Assembly: GCF_905397285.1 (NCBI RefSeq)
Contig: NZ_CAJPUX010000005.1
Location: forward strand, 186,001 to 250,000
Reading direction: 5' to 3'
Length of the DNA: 64,000 nt
Origin: Cupriavidus plantarum
GTDB taxonomy: Bacteria > Pseudomonadota > Gammaproteobacteria > Burkholderiales > Burkholderiaceae
The translations under genes and the position numbers were made by a program. The notes beneath the pieces are model-generated. The model saw only the letters and a program-made list of their open reading frames with translations. It had not been told where the DNA came from and searched no databases. Below are positions 17,637 to 26,147 of the stretch, in pieces. Each line of letters opens with the position of its first letter. The first letter of the stretch is position 1.

Positions 17637-19052
17637 TCAGGCGGCGAGCTTCACCCGTGCCTTGACCAGCCTGGCATCCGCATCGCGCAGCGCGGTGCGC
17701 AACCCTTCTTCCACCACCGGGTGGTAGAACGGCATCGCCAGCATCTGCTCCACCGTCAGCCGCTGCTGATACGACCATGCCAACAGATGCGCGATGTTCT
17801 CGGCGCGCGGCCCGATCCATTCGGCGCCGAGGAAGCGGCCGGTCTCGACATCGGCGTACACGTGCATCAGCCCGCGATTCCTGAGCATGACGCGGCTGCG
17901 GCCCTGATCCTCGAAGCTGACCACGCCCGTCACGTACGTGCCTTCGTCGAGGTCAGCATGGCGCTTGCCGACCATCGCGATCTGCGGATCGGAGAACACC
18001 ACCGCGAGCGGCGCGCGGCGCGAAATCGCCTTGACGTGCGGCCATGCGGCGGCGTTCTCGCCGGCAAGGCGTCCTTCATCGGCGGCCTCGTGCAGCAGCG
18101 GCAGGACGTTGTTGGCATCGCCGGCCAGGAAGATCGGCGCCGTCCCGCATTGCAGCGTTTCCGCGTCGAACACCGGCACACCGCGCATGTCGAGCGTCAC
18201 GCTCGTATTGGCCAGGCCAAGCCTGCCGACATTGGGCTTGCGGCCCGTTGCGGCGAGCACATACGCAAAGCGCTCGGTCACGGTGTTGCCCGTCGCGGCA
18301 TCGACGAACGAGATCACGGCCTCATCGCCCTCACGGCGCATGTCAACGATCTTCGCGTCCGTGTCGAGCGAGAACTCCTGATTGAACGCTTGCGCGGCGT
18401 ACGCGCGGATCGCGGGATCGGTGAGCGGACCCACGGAACCGCCGAGGCCGAACACACGGACGCGTACGCCGAGGCGCGACAGGGCCTGGCCGAGTTCCAG
18501 CCCGATGACACCGGGGCCGAACACAGCGACGCTCGCGGGCAGGTCTTCCCAGTCGAACACGTCGTCGTTGACGATCAGGCGGTCACCGAACACCGAGAAC
18601 GTCGGCGGCACGGCCGGGCTCGAACCGGTGGCGATCACCACGCGGCTGGCCTCCACGATGGTGCCATCGTCGATCTTCAGCACCGTGTCCTCGATAAAGG
18701 ACGCGTAGCCACGAATGCGGTCGGCCTCGGGAATACCCTCCACGCTGCGCACCACGAAGCCGACGAAACGATCGCGTTCGGTGCGGACACGTGCCATGAC
18801 TTCGCGGCCATCGATACGGATCTCGCCATCGACATGCACGCCGAACGCCGACGTATGACGCGCCTCGTGCGCGGCCTCCGCGGCGGCGATCAGCAGCTTC
18901 GACGGCATGCAACCCACCCGGGCGCAAGTGGTGCCGTACGGCCCGCCCTCGATGATGACGGCACGCTTGCCGGCGGCAATGGCAGCCCGGTATGCCGCGA
19001 GGCCAGCGGTACCTGCGCCAATGATGGCAACGTCGGTGTGGATGGTGGTCAT
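17637..19052 (-). CDS. Dihydrolipoamide dehydrogenase-like FAD disulfide oxidoreductase
   Basis: A 471-residue class I pyridine nucleotide-disulfide oxidoreductase. FAD-binding motif IIGAGTAGLAAYRAA lies at the N-terminus. The redox disulfide is Cys43/Cys48 in TCARVGCMPSK. A second Rossmann motif (VFGPGVIGLELGQAL) binds NAD(P)H, and the C-terminal interface domain ends with the catalytic pair His444-Glu449 (HPVVEEGL). No lipoyl domain or 2-oxoacid dehydrogenase gene is nearby. The gene upstream on the same strand is a peroxiredoxin-glutaredoxin fusion, so a role in thiol redox defence is plausible. The ATG at 19052 follows AGGACAGG. Confidence 0.9.
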   Translation of the reverse strand: MTTIHTDVAIIGAGTAGLAAYRAAIAAGKRAVIIEGGPYGTTCARVGCMPSKLLIAAAEAAHEARHTSAFGVHVDGEIRIDGREVMARVRTERDRFVGFVVRSVEGIPEADRIRGYASFIEDTVLKIDDGTIVEASRVVIATGSSPAVPPTFSVFGDRLIVNDDVFDWEDLPASVAVFGPGVIGLELGQALSRLGVRVRVFGLGGSVGPLTDPAIRAYAAQAFNQEFSLDTDAKIVDMRREGDEAVISFVDAATGNTVTERFAYVLAATGRKPNVGRLGLANTSVTLDMRGVPVFDAETLQCGTAPIFLAGDANNVLPLLHEAADEGRLAGENAAAWPHVKAISRRAPLAVVFSDPQIAMVGKRHADLDEGTYVTGVVSFEDQGRSRVMLRNRGLMHVYADVETGRFLGAEWIGPRAENIAHLLAWSYQQRLTVEQMLAMPFYHPVVEEGLRTALRDADARLVKARVKLAA

Positions 19053-19169
19053 GTTCACGTACCTGTCCTTTTTCAGGCAAAACGGGGCCATCGGGTCCGG
19101 CGGCTGCCGGACCACGCTGGCGGTACTGCGGGGGTTGGCGCGGTTAGCGGGCGCTGGGTTGGCGGCGGA

Positions 19170-19907
19170 TCAGGCGGCCTTCTTCAGGTACGCTTCGACG
19201 GCTTCCGCACCGCCGATCAGCTGACCGTTGATGAACACCTGCGGTGCGGTCATGTTGCCGGAAATCGCGCCCAGCACCTTGCCGCGGACCTTGTGCTCCA
19301 GCGGCACGTCGATGTACTCGTAGCCGTTGTCGCTCAAAAGTTGCTTGGCCTTGGCACAGAACGAACAGCCGACCTTCGAGAACACGACCACCTGGTCCGG
19401 CTTGGTCGCGTTCGGCGCGACGTGGGCCAGCATCGTGTCGGCGTCCGAGACCTTGAACGGGTCGCCCGGCTCTTCCGGCTCGATGAACATCTTGTCCACG
19501 ATGCCGTTCTTCACGTACATCGAATAGCGCCAGCTGCGCTTGCCGAAGCCCAGGTCGGCCTTGTCCACCAGCATGCCCATGCCATCGGTGAACTCGCCAT
19601 TGCCGTCGGGGATCATCGTGATGTTCGCGGACTCCTGATCCTTGGCCCACTCGTTCATCACGAAGGTATCGTTGACCGACACGCACAGGATGGCATCGAC
19701 ACCATGCTTGGCGAACACCGGCGCCAGTTCGTTGTAGCGCGGCAAGTGGGTGGACGAGCACGTCGGCGTAAAGGCGCCCGGCAGCGAGAACAGCACCACA
19801 TTCTTGCCTTCGAACAGCTCGGCAGTGGTGACGTTCTTCCATTCGTTGTTCTCGCGAACGCGGAAAGTCACGTTGGGTACGCGTTGGCCTTCACGGGGTT
19901 GCAGCAT
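19170..19907 (-). CDS. Hybrid peroxiredoxin-glutaredoxin (Prx5-Grx fusion)
   Basis: A 245-residue fusion known from Haemophilus and many proteobacteria, in which the glutaredoxin domain recycles the peroxidase with glutathione. The Prx5 domain covers about 1-160 with peroxidatic Cys50 in [10 protein letters not shown]. The glutaredoxin domain covers about 170-245 with redox motif C181-S-F-C184 ([14 protein letters not shown]) and the GSH-site [14 protein letters not shown]. The ATG at 19907 has an AAGGAG ribosome site. It is followed after 117 bp by the disulfide reductase gene on the same strand, suggesting a peroxide-reduction pair. No OxyR gene lies in the window. Confidence 0.95.
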   Translation of the reverse strand: MLQPREGQRVPNVTFRVRENNEWKNVTTAELFEGKNVVLFSLPGAFTPTCSSTHLPRYNELAPVFAKHGVDAILCVSVNDTFVMNEWAKDQESANITMIPDGNGEFTDGMGMLVDKADLGFGKRSWRYSMYVKNGIVDKMFIEPEEPGDPFKVSDADTMLAHVAPNATKPDQVVVFSKVGCSFCAKAKQLLSDNGYEYIDVPLEHKVRGKVLGAISGNMTAPQVFINGQLIGGAEAVEAYLKKAA

Positions 19908-20061
19908 CGGTCTTACTCCTTGGTTTGGTTGGTTTCGCATGTCGTGCAGCGATGGAACGGATTCTCCGGGAAGCGACGTGATCTGTACAATTCATCGTTT
20001 CAACCCAATCGATTAATCCTGACTATGCAACACCGATAGGCAACGTCCATCGGCGCGACAG

Positions 20062-20084
20062 GAAAAAGGACGGCAGCGCCGTCC
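20062..20084 (-). terminator. Rho-independent terminator after the DUF1348 gene
   Basis: On the minus strand, the hairpin GGACGGC-GCT-GCCGTCC (20068-20084) is followed by five T residues (20063-20067), 19 bp beyond the stop of the gene at 20104. Confidence 0.88.
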
Positions 20085-20103
20085 CTCTCAACCGCTCGCC
20101 CGC

Positions 20104-20583
20104 TCAGAGACCGAGGTCGCTCAGGCCGGGATGGTCGTCGGGACGACGCCCGAGCGGCCAGAAGAACTTGCGATCGGATTCCTTGATGGGCATGTCGTTG
20201 ATGCAGGCGAAACGACGCTGCATCAGGCCGTTCTCGTCGAACTCCCAGTTCTCGTTGCCATACGACCGGTACCAGTGGTTCGAGTCGTCATGCCACTCGT
20301 AGGCGTAGCGTACCGCGATGCGATTGCCTCCGTACGCCCATAGCTCCTTGATCAGGCGGTAGTCCAGTTCCTTGTTCCACTTGCGCGTCAGGAACGCCAC
20401 GATCTCCTCGCGGCCGTTCGCGAATTCGGCGCGGTTACGCCAGGCGCTGTCCACCGTATAGGCCAGCGACACACGCTGCGGGTCGCGTGTGTTCCATCCA
20501 TCTTCGGCCCCGCGGACCTTGGCAATGGCGGATTCGAGGGTGAACGGCGGGACGGGAGGACGGACTTCGGGCTGGTTCGACAT
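20104..20583 (-). CDS. DUF1348 (SnoaL/NTF2-like) family protein
   Basis: A 159-residue protein of the DUF1348 family, which has a nuclear-transport-factor-2-like cone fold. Conserved marks are [43 protein letters not shown] and [19 protein letters not shown]. Its biochemical function is not established; family members are often found beside TetR regulators. The ATG at 20583 has an AAAGGAG site; longer in-frame extensions would run into the promoter. The gene is single, with its own terminator and a near-consensus promoter flanked by palindromes identical or nearly identical to the one before the TetR gene at 16,902. Confidence 0.92.
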   Translation of the reverse strand: MSNQPEVRPPVPPFTLESAIAKVRGAEDGWNTRDPQRVSLAYTVDSAWRNRAEFANGREEIVAFLTRKWNKELDYRLIKELWAYGGNRIAVRYAYEWHDDSNHWYRSYGNENWEFDENGLMQRRFACINDMPIKESDRKFFWPLGRRPDDHPGLSDLGL

Positions 20584-20633
20584 GACAGGGCTCCTTTGGG
20601 ATGGGTGCGGGTTACCGCATGGTGCTGCGAATG

Positions 20634-20678
20634 AGACAGATCTGTCTACCATTCTATGTAGACAGATCTGTATGTCAA
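20634..20678 (-). promoter_or_regulatory. DUF1348 promoter with two TetR-type operators
   Basis: On the minus strand: a perfect -35 TTGACA (20673-20678), a 16-bp spacer, and -10 TAGAAT (20651-20656). Operator B (20660-20673, AGACAGATCTGTAT on the plus strand, one arm imperfect) fills the spacer. Operator A (20634-20647, AGACAGATCTGTCT, perfect palindrome) covers the expected transcription start. Centres are 26 bp apart. This is a strong promoter placed under tight repression; the likely repressor is the TetR encoded at 16,902. Confidence 0.85.
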
Positions 20679-20712
20679 GAACTTCCTGCCTCGCGGCGCG
20701 ATACGGACCCGG

Positions 20713-21552
20713 CTACCGCTTCGTCACCACGACCTCGAGATACTCGCTCGGGATCACGAGGGAGTCCTTACCCGCTGTATTGAGGCTGTTCATGAGGTCC
20801 GTCAGGTCTCGCGCGAGACCGTCCGCCCGGTCGGGCGGCAGCGCGGCAAAGGCCTTGTGCACGGGCCCGTACCATTGCCGGAAGACATCGATGAAATGCG
20901 CCGGCGAGCGATAACGGAACCGGAACTTGCGCGGCGTGACCGCGATGGCGGCGCCATGCGGGTCGAACAGCGTGTGCAAATGCTCCTCGACGCCCCACTT
21001 CGACGGTGGCGAAACACCGGGAGGCGGCGGCACATACGCGCCCAGCGTCTTGAACATCTGGCCGATGAAACCCTGCGGCGTCCAGTTGGCCATGCCGATG
21101 CGGCCGCCGCGGCGGCAGACGCGCATCATCTCGGCCGCGCATTTGGGCTGGTCAGGCGCGAACATGACGCCGAACGTCGATAGTACGGCGTCGAAGCTCG
21201 CATCGCCGAACGGCAGCGCCTCGGCATCGGCCTCCTGGAACGTCACGTCGAACCGCTCCGCCCGCGCGCGCTCTGCACCGCGTTCCAGCAGCGCGCCGAC
21301 GTAATCGGTCGAGGTCACCTTGCATCCGCGGCGCGCGGCCGCGAGCGTCGCGTTGCCATTGCCCGCCGCCACGTCGAGCACGGTCTCGTCGTATCGCAGG
21401 TCGCATGCTTCCGCGAGCAGTTCGCCAACGAGCTGCAGCGTCGTACCGACCACCGCATAGTCGCCGCTGGCCCACGCCGCCTGCTGGCGGCCCTTGAGCG
21501 CGGCCAGGTCCACCTGCGGGGCATCCTGGCCGGTTGGGGAAGAAGTCGTCAT
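20713..21552 (-). CDS. Class I SAM-dependent methyltransferase
   Basis: A 279-residue methyltransferase of the UbiE/Methyltransf_11 type. Motif I is VLDVAAGNGNATLAAARRG, with the acidic end of strand 2 at VTSTDYV and motif II/post-I at FQEADAEALPFGDASFDAVLSTFGVMF. The substrate is unknown. The C-terminal half carries a proline-rich loop (AYVPPPPGV) and aromatic residues. ATG at 21552 follows AAAGGATT. It lies 29 bp downstream of the hydrolase-LuxR gene on the same strand, so they form an operon; the 60-bp region beyond its stop is the DUF1348 promoter. Confidence 0.9.
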   Translation of the reverse strand: MTTSSPTGQDAPQVDLAALKGRQQAAWASGDYAVVGTTLQLVGELLAEACDLRYDETVLDVAAGNGNATLAAARRGCKVTSTDYVGALLERGAERARAERFDVTFQEADAEALPFGDASFDAVLSTFGVMFAPDQPKCAAEMMRVCRRGGRIGMANWTPQGFIGQMFKTLGAYVPPPPGVSPPSKWGVEEHLHTLFDPHGAAIAVTPRKFRFRYRSPAHFIDVFRQWYGPVHKAFAALPPDRADGLARDLTDLMNSLNTAGKDSLVIPSEYLEVVVTKR

Positions 21553-21581
21553 GGGAATCCTTTCGTATGAAGTCTTACGGC

Positions 21582-22658
21582 TCATGCGCGGCGGCCGTCG
21601 TAGCCGGCCTCGCGCGCCAGCACGATGGCCTGCGCGCGGTTCTCCACCTCGAGCTTCGAAAATATGTTGGTGATGTGGTTGCGCACGGTTTTTTCACACA
21701 GCCCCAGATGCGCGGCGATCTGCGCGTTGTCGCGGCCCTGTGCGATCAGCACCACCACGTCGCGCTCGCGCCGGGTGAGCGTCAGGAACGCGGGGTCGTC
21801 GATCGCACCGCATGCGGGGAGAAACGCGCGGACTTCCTCGAGCCACTTGTCCCATGCGGGCTCGTCTTCCAGCAGCAGATGATTGCCACTCTCGAGCGGC
21901 ACGAAGTGCGCGTGGGGAATCAGGCTGGCGATGAGCCGGCCTTCGTCGAACGGCACGCGCGCGTCGCGTACCGCATGCAGGACCAGCGTCGGACACGTGA
22001 CCTGCGGCAACAGCTCCACCACGTCGATGTCGTTGAAGATGCGCATGAAGCGCGCCGCATTGCGCGGTGACGTGGAAACGCGCTCGAGCTCGTTGAACCA
22101 GCGATGCTGCGCGGCGGTACCGCCGGGAATGAACTGCGTGGTGAAGAATTGGCGGAACGCGGGGTTCTCCTGCCCCCATCCCAGTTCGGCGAGGCGCGTC
22201 ATCAGTTCGGCCTCCTCTCGCATCTCGGGTGTGGGATTCCGCTTGAGCCGGCCGCGTGCATAGCCGCCGTGCAGGATCAGATGGGTCACGCGATGCGGAT
22301 GCTTGACGGCATACGCGACGGCGATGGAGGCGCCCTGCGAGATACCCAGCAATGGGAAATGATCGACACCGGTCGCATCGACGATCGTCTCGAGATCGCG
22401 CAGCCACGCATGAAACGAGAGGTCGTCGACGTGGCGATCGGACAGCCCACAGCCGCGCTCGTCGTAACGCACGAACGTGTGGTCCTCGGAGAGGGCGCAC
22501 ATCATGTGGCTCCACACTGGGCTGGCCACGTCGAACTCGAGGTGGCTCATCCAGTTAGCGGCCTTCACCAAGGGCGGGCCGCTACCGGATATGGCGTATG
22601 CGAGCCTTACACCGTCCAGGCTGGTGCACAGGCGGATCTGCTGCTTGAGCGTCGGCAT
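21582..22658 (-). CDS. Alpha/beta-hydrolase fused to LuxR-type DNA-binding domain
   Basis: A 358-residue one-protein sensor-regulator. The N-terminal alpha/beta-hydrolase domain (about 12-275) keeps a nucleophile elbow GISQGAS with Ser107 and a late His (ESGNHLLLEDEPAW). The C-terminal LuxR/GerE helix-turn-helix (about 290-350) reads LTRRERDVVVLIAQGRDNAQIAAHLGL then KTVRNHITNIFSKL. Such fusions may bind or cleave an ester or lactone signal, but no ligand is established here. I chose the ATG at 22658, matching the usual family N-terminus (MPxLKQQIR). A TTG at 22718 is the only longer start. It is co-transcribed with the methyltransferase and divergent from the diiron protein gene. Confidence 0.9.
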   Translation of the reverse strand: MPTLKQQIRLCTSLDGVRLAYAISGSGPPLVKAANWMSHLEFDVASPVWSHMMCALSEDHTFVRYDERGCGLSDRHVDDLSFHAWLRDLETIVDATGVDHFPLLGISQGASIAVAYAVKHPHRVTHLILHGGYARGRLKRNPTPEMREEAELMTRLAELGWGQENPAFRQFFTTQFIPGGTAAQHRWFNELERVSTSPRNAARFMRIFNDIDVVELLPQVTCPTLVLHAVRDARVPFDEGRLIASLIPHAHFVPLESGNHLLLEDEPAWDKWLEEVRAFLPACGAIDDPAFLTLTRRERDVVVLIAQGRDNAQIAAHLGLCEKTVRNHITNIFSKLEVENRAQAIVLAREAGYDGRRA

Positions 22659-22879
22659 GCGGGCGGCTTCGCTGGCAGGTTGCGGGAGGCGCTTCAACTG
22701 ACCTAACCAGATTAGCAAACGGAAGCGGGGCCGTCGTCCCGGATTGCGGCGACATTTTGCCGTCGAATTCTCGGCATCCGGGACACCGGCCTCATGTGCC
22801 GCGGCGTGCCCGCTGGAATCATTGCGGTACGTCCTGCACGGTCCCGCACGGACGTCCTATCACTACCGGAGTCCCGCAA

Positions 22880-23857
22880 ATGGAAGTCGCATCGATGTCA
22901 ACCGACACACAACGCTACGCCCGCTGTATCGCCGCCTCGCGGCGCATTCGCTGGGATATCGACCAGGACGTCATTCGTCAGCGCAAGTTCGATCTGGCTC
23001 ACAAATTTCTGCCTGACGGCCTCTCGCTCGTCAACGAGCTGCCGTTCCTCTCCGCTGCGGAGCAGCGTTTCCTGAGTCAGGTGCAGGGCCGCACGTACGC
23101 GAACATGTTCCGCCTGGTCGAGCGTTTCGTCGGCGCCAAGGTGCTCGACATCTCGCGCGATCACTGGTTTGGCGATCAGGTGGCACTCGAGGCGCTGGTG
23201 CGCTTCACCGACGAGGAACTCAAGCATCAGGAATTGTTTCGCCGGGTCGAACTGCTGGCCGCGGAAGGCATGCCCGAAGGCTATCGATTCGTGCCGGACG
23301 CGAACGAGGTCGCCGGGTTCGTACTGGGCAAGCACACGTGGGCCGTGCTCGCGCTGACCTGCCACATCGAACTCGTGTCGCAGGCGCACTATCGCGCGAG
23401 CATCGGCACGTCGCCGAACCTGTCGGACCTGTTCAAGGACATCTTCATGTTCCACTGGCGCGAGGAATCGCAGCACGCGATTCTCGACGAGCTCGAGTGG
23501 GCGCGCGAGGACGCGCGGCTGTCCGACGAGGAGCGGACGGCCGGCGTGGCCGACATGATCCAGATCGTCGGTGCGCTCGACGCGATTCTCCAGCAGCAGG
23601 CGGCGGCCGATACCGCGTATTTCATGGGCGCGATTCGCGGTCGCCACGATGCCCCGCATGCGGCGGAGGTCGAGCACATCGTACTGAAGGCGTACCGCTG
23701 GACCTACTTCGTGTCGGGCATGCTCGAGCCGCGGTTCGTGAAGCTGCTGGAATCGATGACGAGCGAAGCGCAACGCGCGAGTATCGACGCCGCGATGGCG
23801 CCCCTGCTGTACGCGATGCCCGCCGCGGGGGCCCCGGTGCCCGCGATGGCTGCATAG
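22880..23857 (+). CDS. Ferritin-like diiron protein, possible AurF-type oxygenase
   Basis: A 325-residue helical protein with a plausible diiron site: Glu112/Glu113 and His116 (FTDEELKHQELF), Glu164 (CHIELVSQ) and Glu196 with His199 (HWREESQHA). Spacing and the extra His192 resemble the AurF-like diiron oxygenase or related ferritin-like families. The exact family and substrate are unknown. ATG at 22880 has GGAG eight bases upstream; a second ATG at 22895 is equally possible. It diverges from the hydrolase-LuxR gene across about 220 bp and may be its target. The C-terminus is an Ala/Pro-rich tail. Confidence 0.75.
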   Translation: MEVASMSTDTQRYARCIAASRRIRWDIDQDVIRQRKFDLAHKFLPDGLSLVNELPFLSAAEQRFLSQVQGRTYANMFRLVERFVGAKVLDISRDHWFGDQVALEALVRFTDEELKHQELFRRVELLAAEGMPEGYRFVPDANEVAGFVLGKHTWAVLALTCHIELVSQAHYRASIGTSPNLSDLFKDIFMFHWREESQHAILDELEWAREDARLSDEERTAGVADMIQIVGALDAILQQQAAADTAYFMGAIRGRHDAPHAAEVEHIVLKAYRWTYFVSGMLEPRFVKLLESMTSEAQRASIDAAMAPLLYAMPAAGAPVPAMAA

Positions 23858-23944
23858 ACGCGCCAGCGGCGTCCCGGTGGGCACGCCCCCTTCCGCTGCA
23901 GGCAGGCTGCGGGAGGGGGCGTCGTCCCGGCCGGTGCCGCCGCA

Positions 23945-24976
23945 TCAGTCGTCCTGGATGCCGGCCCGCTGCGCGATCATGCGCATGCGGGGCAGTTCCC
24001 TGTCGATGGTGGCCGCGACCTGGCTGGCCGGCGCATATTTCGGCTCAAGCCCGTTGGCAAGCAGCTTCTGCTTGACCTCGGGGTCGGTCATGACCTTCGC
24101 GACCGCGCTCTCGAGCTTCGCCTTGACGTCGGCCGGCAATCCGCGCGGCGCGGCAATCGTCACCCATGCATCGGCGTCGAAGCCCGGGTAGCCGGACTCC
24201 GCCACCGTGGGCACATCGGGCAGCAGCGATGCGCGCGCATTGCCCATGACGGCAATCGCCTTGAGCTTGCCACTGCGGATATGCGGTAGCGATGCGGCCA
24301 CCGTATCGAGCGAGAACGGAATCTGCCCGCCGATCAGGTCGGCGATGGCGGGCGCGCTGCCCTTGTACGGGATGTGCTGCAGCTTCATGCCCGTTGCATT
24401 GAGCAGCATCTCGCCCGCGAAATGCCCGGTCGTGCCCGTACCGAACGAGCCATAGACGTACTTGCCCGGCGCCGCATTGACCGCGCTGACCATCTGCTTG
24501 AGATTGTCTACCGGCACCGCGCGATTGGCGACGAGAATCAGCGGTACGCGCGTGACCTGCCCCACGGGCTCGAAGCTCTTGACTGGGTCGTAGGGCAGGT
24601 TCTGCTTGATGGCCGGATTGACGGTGAACGTCGACCCCGAACTGATGAGCAGCGTGTAGCCATCGGGAGCGGCCTTGGAGACATAGCTTGCGCCCACGAT
24701 GGTCCCCGCGCCGGCGCGGTTCTCGATCACCACGGGCTGGCCCAGCGCCTCGCCCAGCGGCTTGCCGACGACGCGGCCGATGATGTCGACGGCGCCGCCT
24801 GCGGGAAACGGCACGACCAGCACGACGGGTTTCGTCGGGAAACCCTCCGCATGCGCGTCGTGTGAGGCCACGGCGAGACACGACAACGCTGCGAGACAGG
24901 ACAGCGCGGCCGTATGGAGGTGGAGCGGGCGGTGGCGCGCACGGTGGCTAAAGGTACGGCGGAGTGCAGTGATCAT
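23945..24976 (-). CDS. Bug-family periplasmic tricarboxylate-type binding protein (TctC-like)
   Basis: A 343-residue extracytoplasmic solute receptor. The signal peptide contains a repeated AALSCL (an 18-bp diverged duplication). The mature part has the Bug signatures: PTKPVVLVVPFPAGGAVDII near the start, VIENRAGAGTIVGASYVSKA, DGYTLLIS, and YVYGSFGTGTTGHFAGEML, HIPYKGSAPAIADLIGGQI. Bug receptors bind carboxylates; many in this order are orphans without adjacent TctAB membrane genes, as is the case here. The ATG at 24976 has a GGGA site. Ligand unknown. Confidence 0.93.
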   Translation of the reverse strand: MITALRRTFSHRARHRPLHLHTAALSCLAALSCLAVASHDAHAEGFPTKPVVLVVPFPAGGAVDIIGRVVGKPLGEALGQPVVIENRAGAGTIVGASYVSKAAPDGYTLLISSGSTFTVNPAIKQNLPYDPVKSFEPVGQVTRVPLILVANRAVPVDNLKQMVSAVNAAPGKYVYGSFGTGTTGHFAGEMLLNATGMKLQHIPYKGSAPAIADLIGGQIPFSLDTVAASLPHIRSGKLKAIAVMGNARASLLPDVPTVAESGYPGFDADAWVTIAAPRGLPADVKAKLESAVAKVMTDPEVKQKLLANGLEPKYAPASQVAATIDRELPRMRMIAQRAGIQDD

Positions 24977-25504
24977 GATCGTTCCCTTCTTTCCTTTGGC
25001 GTGGACAGGACGCGTGCACGGCGATGAGGCATGGGGACCGTGGCCCGCTGAAATACAGCGTAAAGAGAAAGCCGGGAAACGTGCTTGCGAACAACGCCCG
25101 TCGAAGGCCGTCATCGCTGCGAAGATTCCGCTCGGTGCTTACCAAAGTTCTGTCGTGGATACCATGCACGCAATAATGTTCTGTGGTGCATGATCGGGGC
25201 GACGCGCGTCGATGCGGCCTGCCACGCGCAATGCCAATGCGCATGCGGGTTGCGCGTTTGACCGGGTCATCGTGCGCACGTCGCGCGCGGCAAGACGAAA
25301 TTCGGGGGTACCGACGGCCGTTCCGTTTTAGGGAATCGCGCACAAGCGCTGGGCATGTTGGCAAAAAAGAAACCCTTGCAACACGACCATGTAAAAACGC
25401 CAACGATGGCGCGCATACCGCCGAGAAATCGCGGTTTCCGGATTGGCATGCATTCTGCGTTCTAGGCAGGTTGCTTATCAAAACCCCACAATCAAGGAGC
25501 AGCC
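24977..25504. other. 528-bp intergenic region, no gene seen
   Basis: This region separates the divergent Bug-receptor and bacterioferritin genes and must hold both promoters. Open frames within it lack ribosome sites and have no family-like sequence. It is less GC-rich than its surroundings in places (25,130-25,190 and 25,350-25,400). I see no Fur-box-like palindrome or tRNA-like structure. Confidence 0.5.
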
Positions 25505-26053
25505 ATGGCCGACCAACCGTTCCTGACGGATATCAAGACTCTGCGAGAGCGCGCCCGCAAGCACATCGACGAAGGCGCCGTGACGGCCGGTTACGATGCG
25601 GAGCGTACGACGGTGATCAACCTGCTCAACGACGCGCTGGCGACGGAAATCGTTTGCACGCTGCGCTATCGCCGCCATTACTTCATGGCGAAGGGCCCGA
25701 CCTCGAAGAGCGTGGCCGCCGAATTCCTCGAACATTCGAACGAGGAGCAGGGGCACGCGGACCAGATCGCCGAGCGCATCGTGCAGCTCGGCGGCGAGCC
25801 GAACTTCTCGCCTGACGGTCTCCTCACGCGCAGCCACGCGGAGTATGTCGAAGGCACGTCGCTGGCCGACATGATCAAGGAAAACCTGGTGGCCGAACGT
25901 ATCGCGATCGACTCGTATCGCGAGATCGTGCAGTACCTCGGCGACAAGGACCCGACCACGCGACGGATGATGGAAGAGATTCTCGCCGTGGAGGAAGAGC
26001 ACGCCGACGACATGTCGGACCTGCTGGCCGCCAATACGAACGCGAACCACTGA
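25505..26053 (+). CDS. bfr: Bacterioferritin / Dps-like ferritin
   Basis: A 182-residue four-helix iron-storage or iron-detoxifying protein. Likely diiron ligands follow the ferritin order: Glu48 (DALATEIVCTLRY), Glu81 with His84 (NEEQGHADQI), Glu131 (NLVAERIAI) and Glu163 with His166 (AVEEEHADD). There is no obvious heme-ligating Met at the classical position, so it fits the Dps-like ferritin group often annotated as bacterioferritin. The start follows AAGGAGCAGCC. The last codons and the stop are contained in an 18-bp exact tandem duplication. Confidence 0.9.
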   Translation: MADQPFLTDIKTLRERARKHIDEGAVTAGYDAERTTVINLLNDALATEIVCTLRYRRHYFMAKGPTSKSVAAEFLEHSNEEQGHADQIAERIVQLGGEPNFSPDGLLTRSHAEYVEGTSLADMIKENLVAERIAIDSYREIVQYLGDKDPTTRRMMEEILAVEEEHADDMSDLLAANTNANH

Positions 26054-26073
26054 GCGAACGCGAACCACTGAGC
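26038..26073 (+). repeat. 18-bp exact tandem duplication over the ferritin stop codon
   Basis: GAACGCGAACCACTGAGC occurs twice head to tail (26038-26055 and 26056-26073). The first copy codes the C-terminal Asn-Ala-Asn-His and the TGA stop; the second repeats the same stop in the same frame, six codons later. Confidence 0.95.
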
Positions 26074-26085
26074 ATCGCAAACGAA

Positions 26086-26124
26086 CAAGGGCAAGGCGGA
26101 TGCCGCGGCGTCCCCTTGCCCTTG
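26086..26124. terminator. Possible bidirectional hairpin between convergent genes
   Basis: An 11-bp perfect inverted repeat (CAAGGGCAAGG at 26086-26096 and CCTTGCCCTTG at 26114-26124) with a 17-base loop separates the ferritin and oxidoreductase genes, which converge. There is no T-tract on either strand, so termination is only suggested by position. Confidence 0.4.
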
Positions 26125-26147
26125 CTTGCGCCTGCGCGTCCGGCCCC

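Noticed and set aside
17067-20039. 990-codon plus-strand frame across the TetR, reductase and peroxiredoxin genes
   Set aside because: It runs antisense to three well-supported genes, through a terminator and promoters, and has no recognisable sequence.
26086-26124. 11-bp inverted repeat as a strong intrinsic terminator
   Set aside because: There is no T-tract on either strand and the loop is long; I list it only as a possible hairpin.
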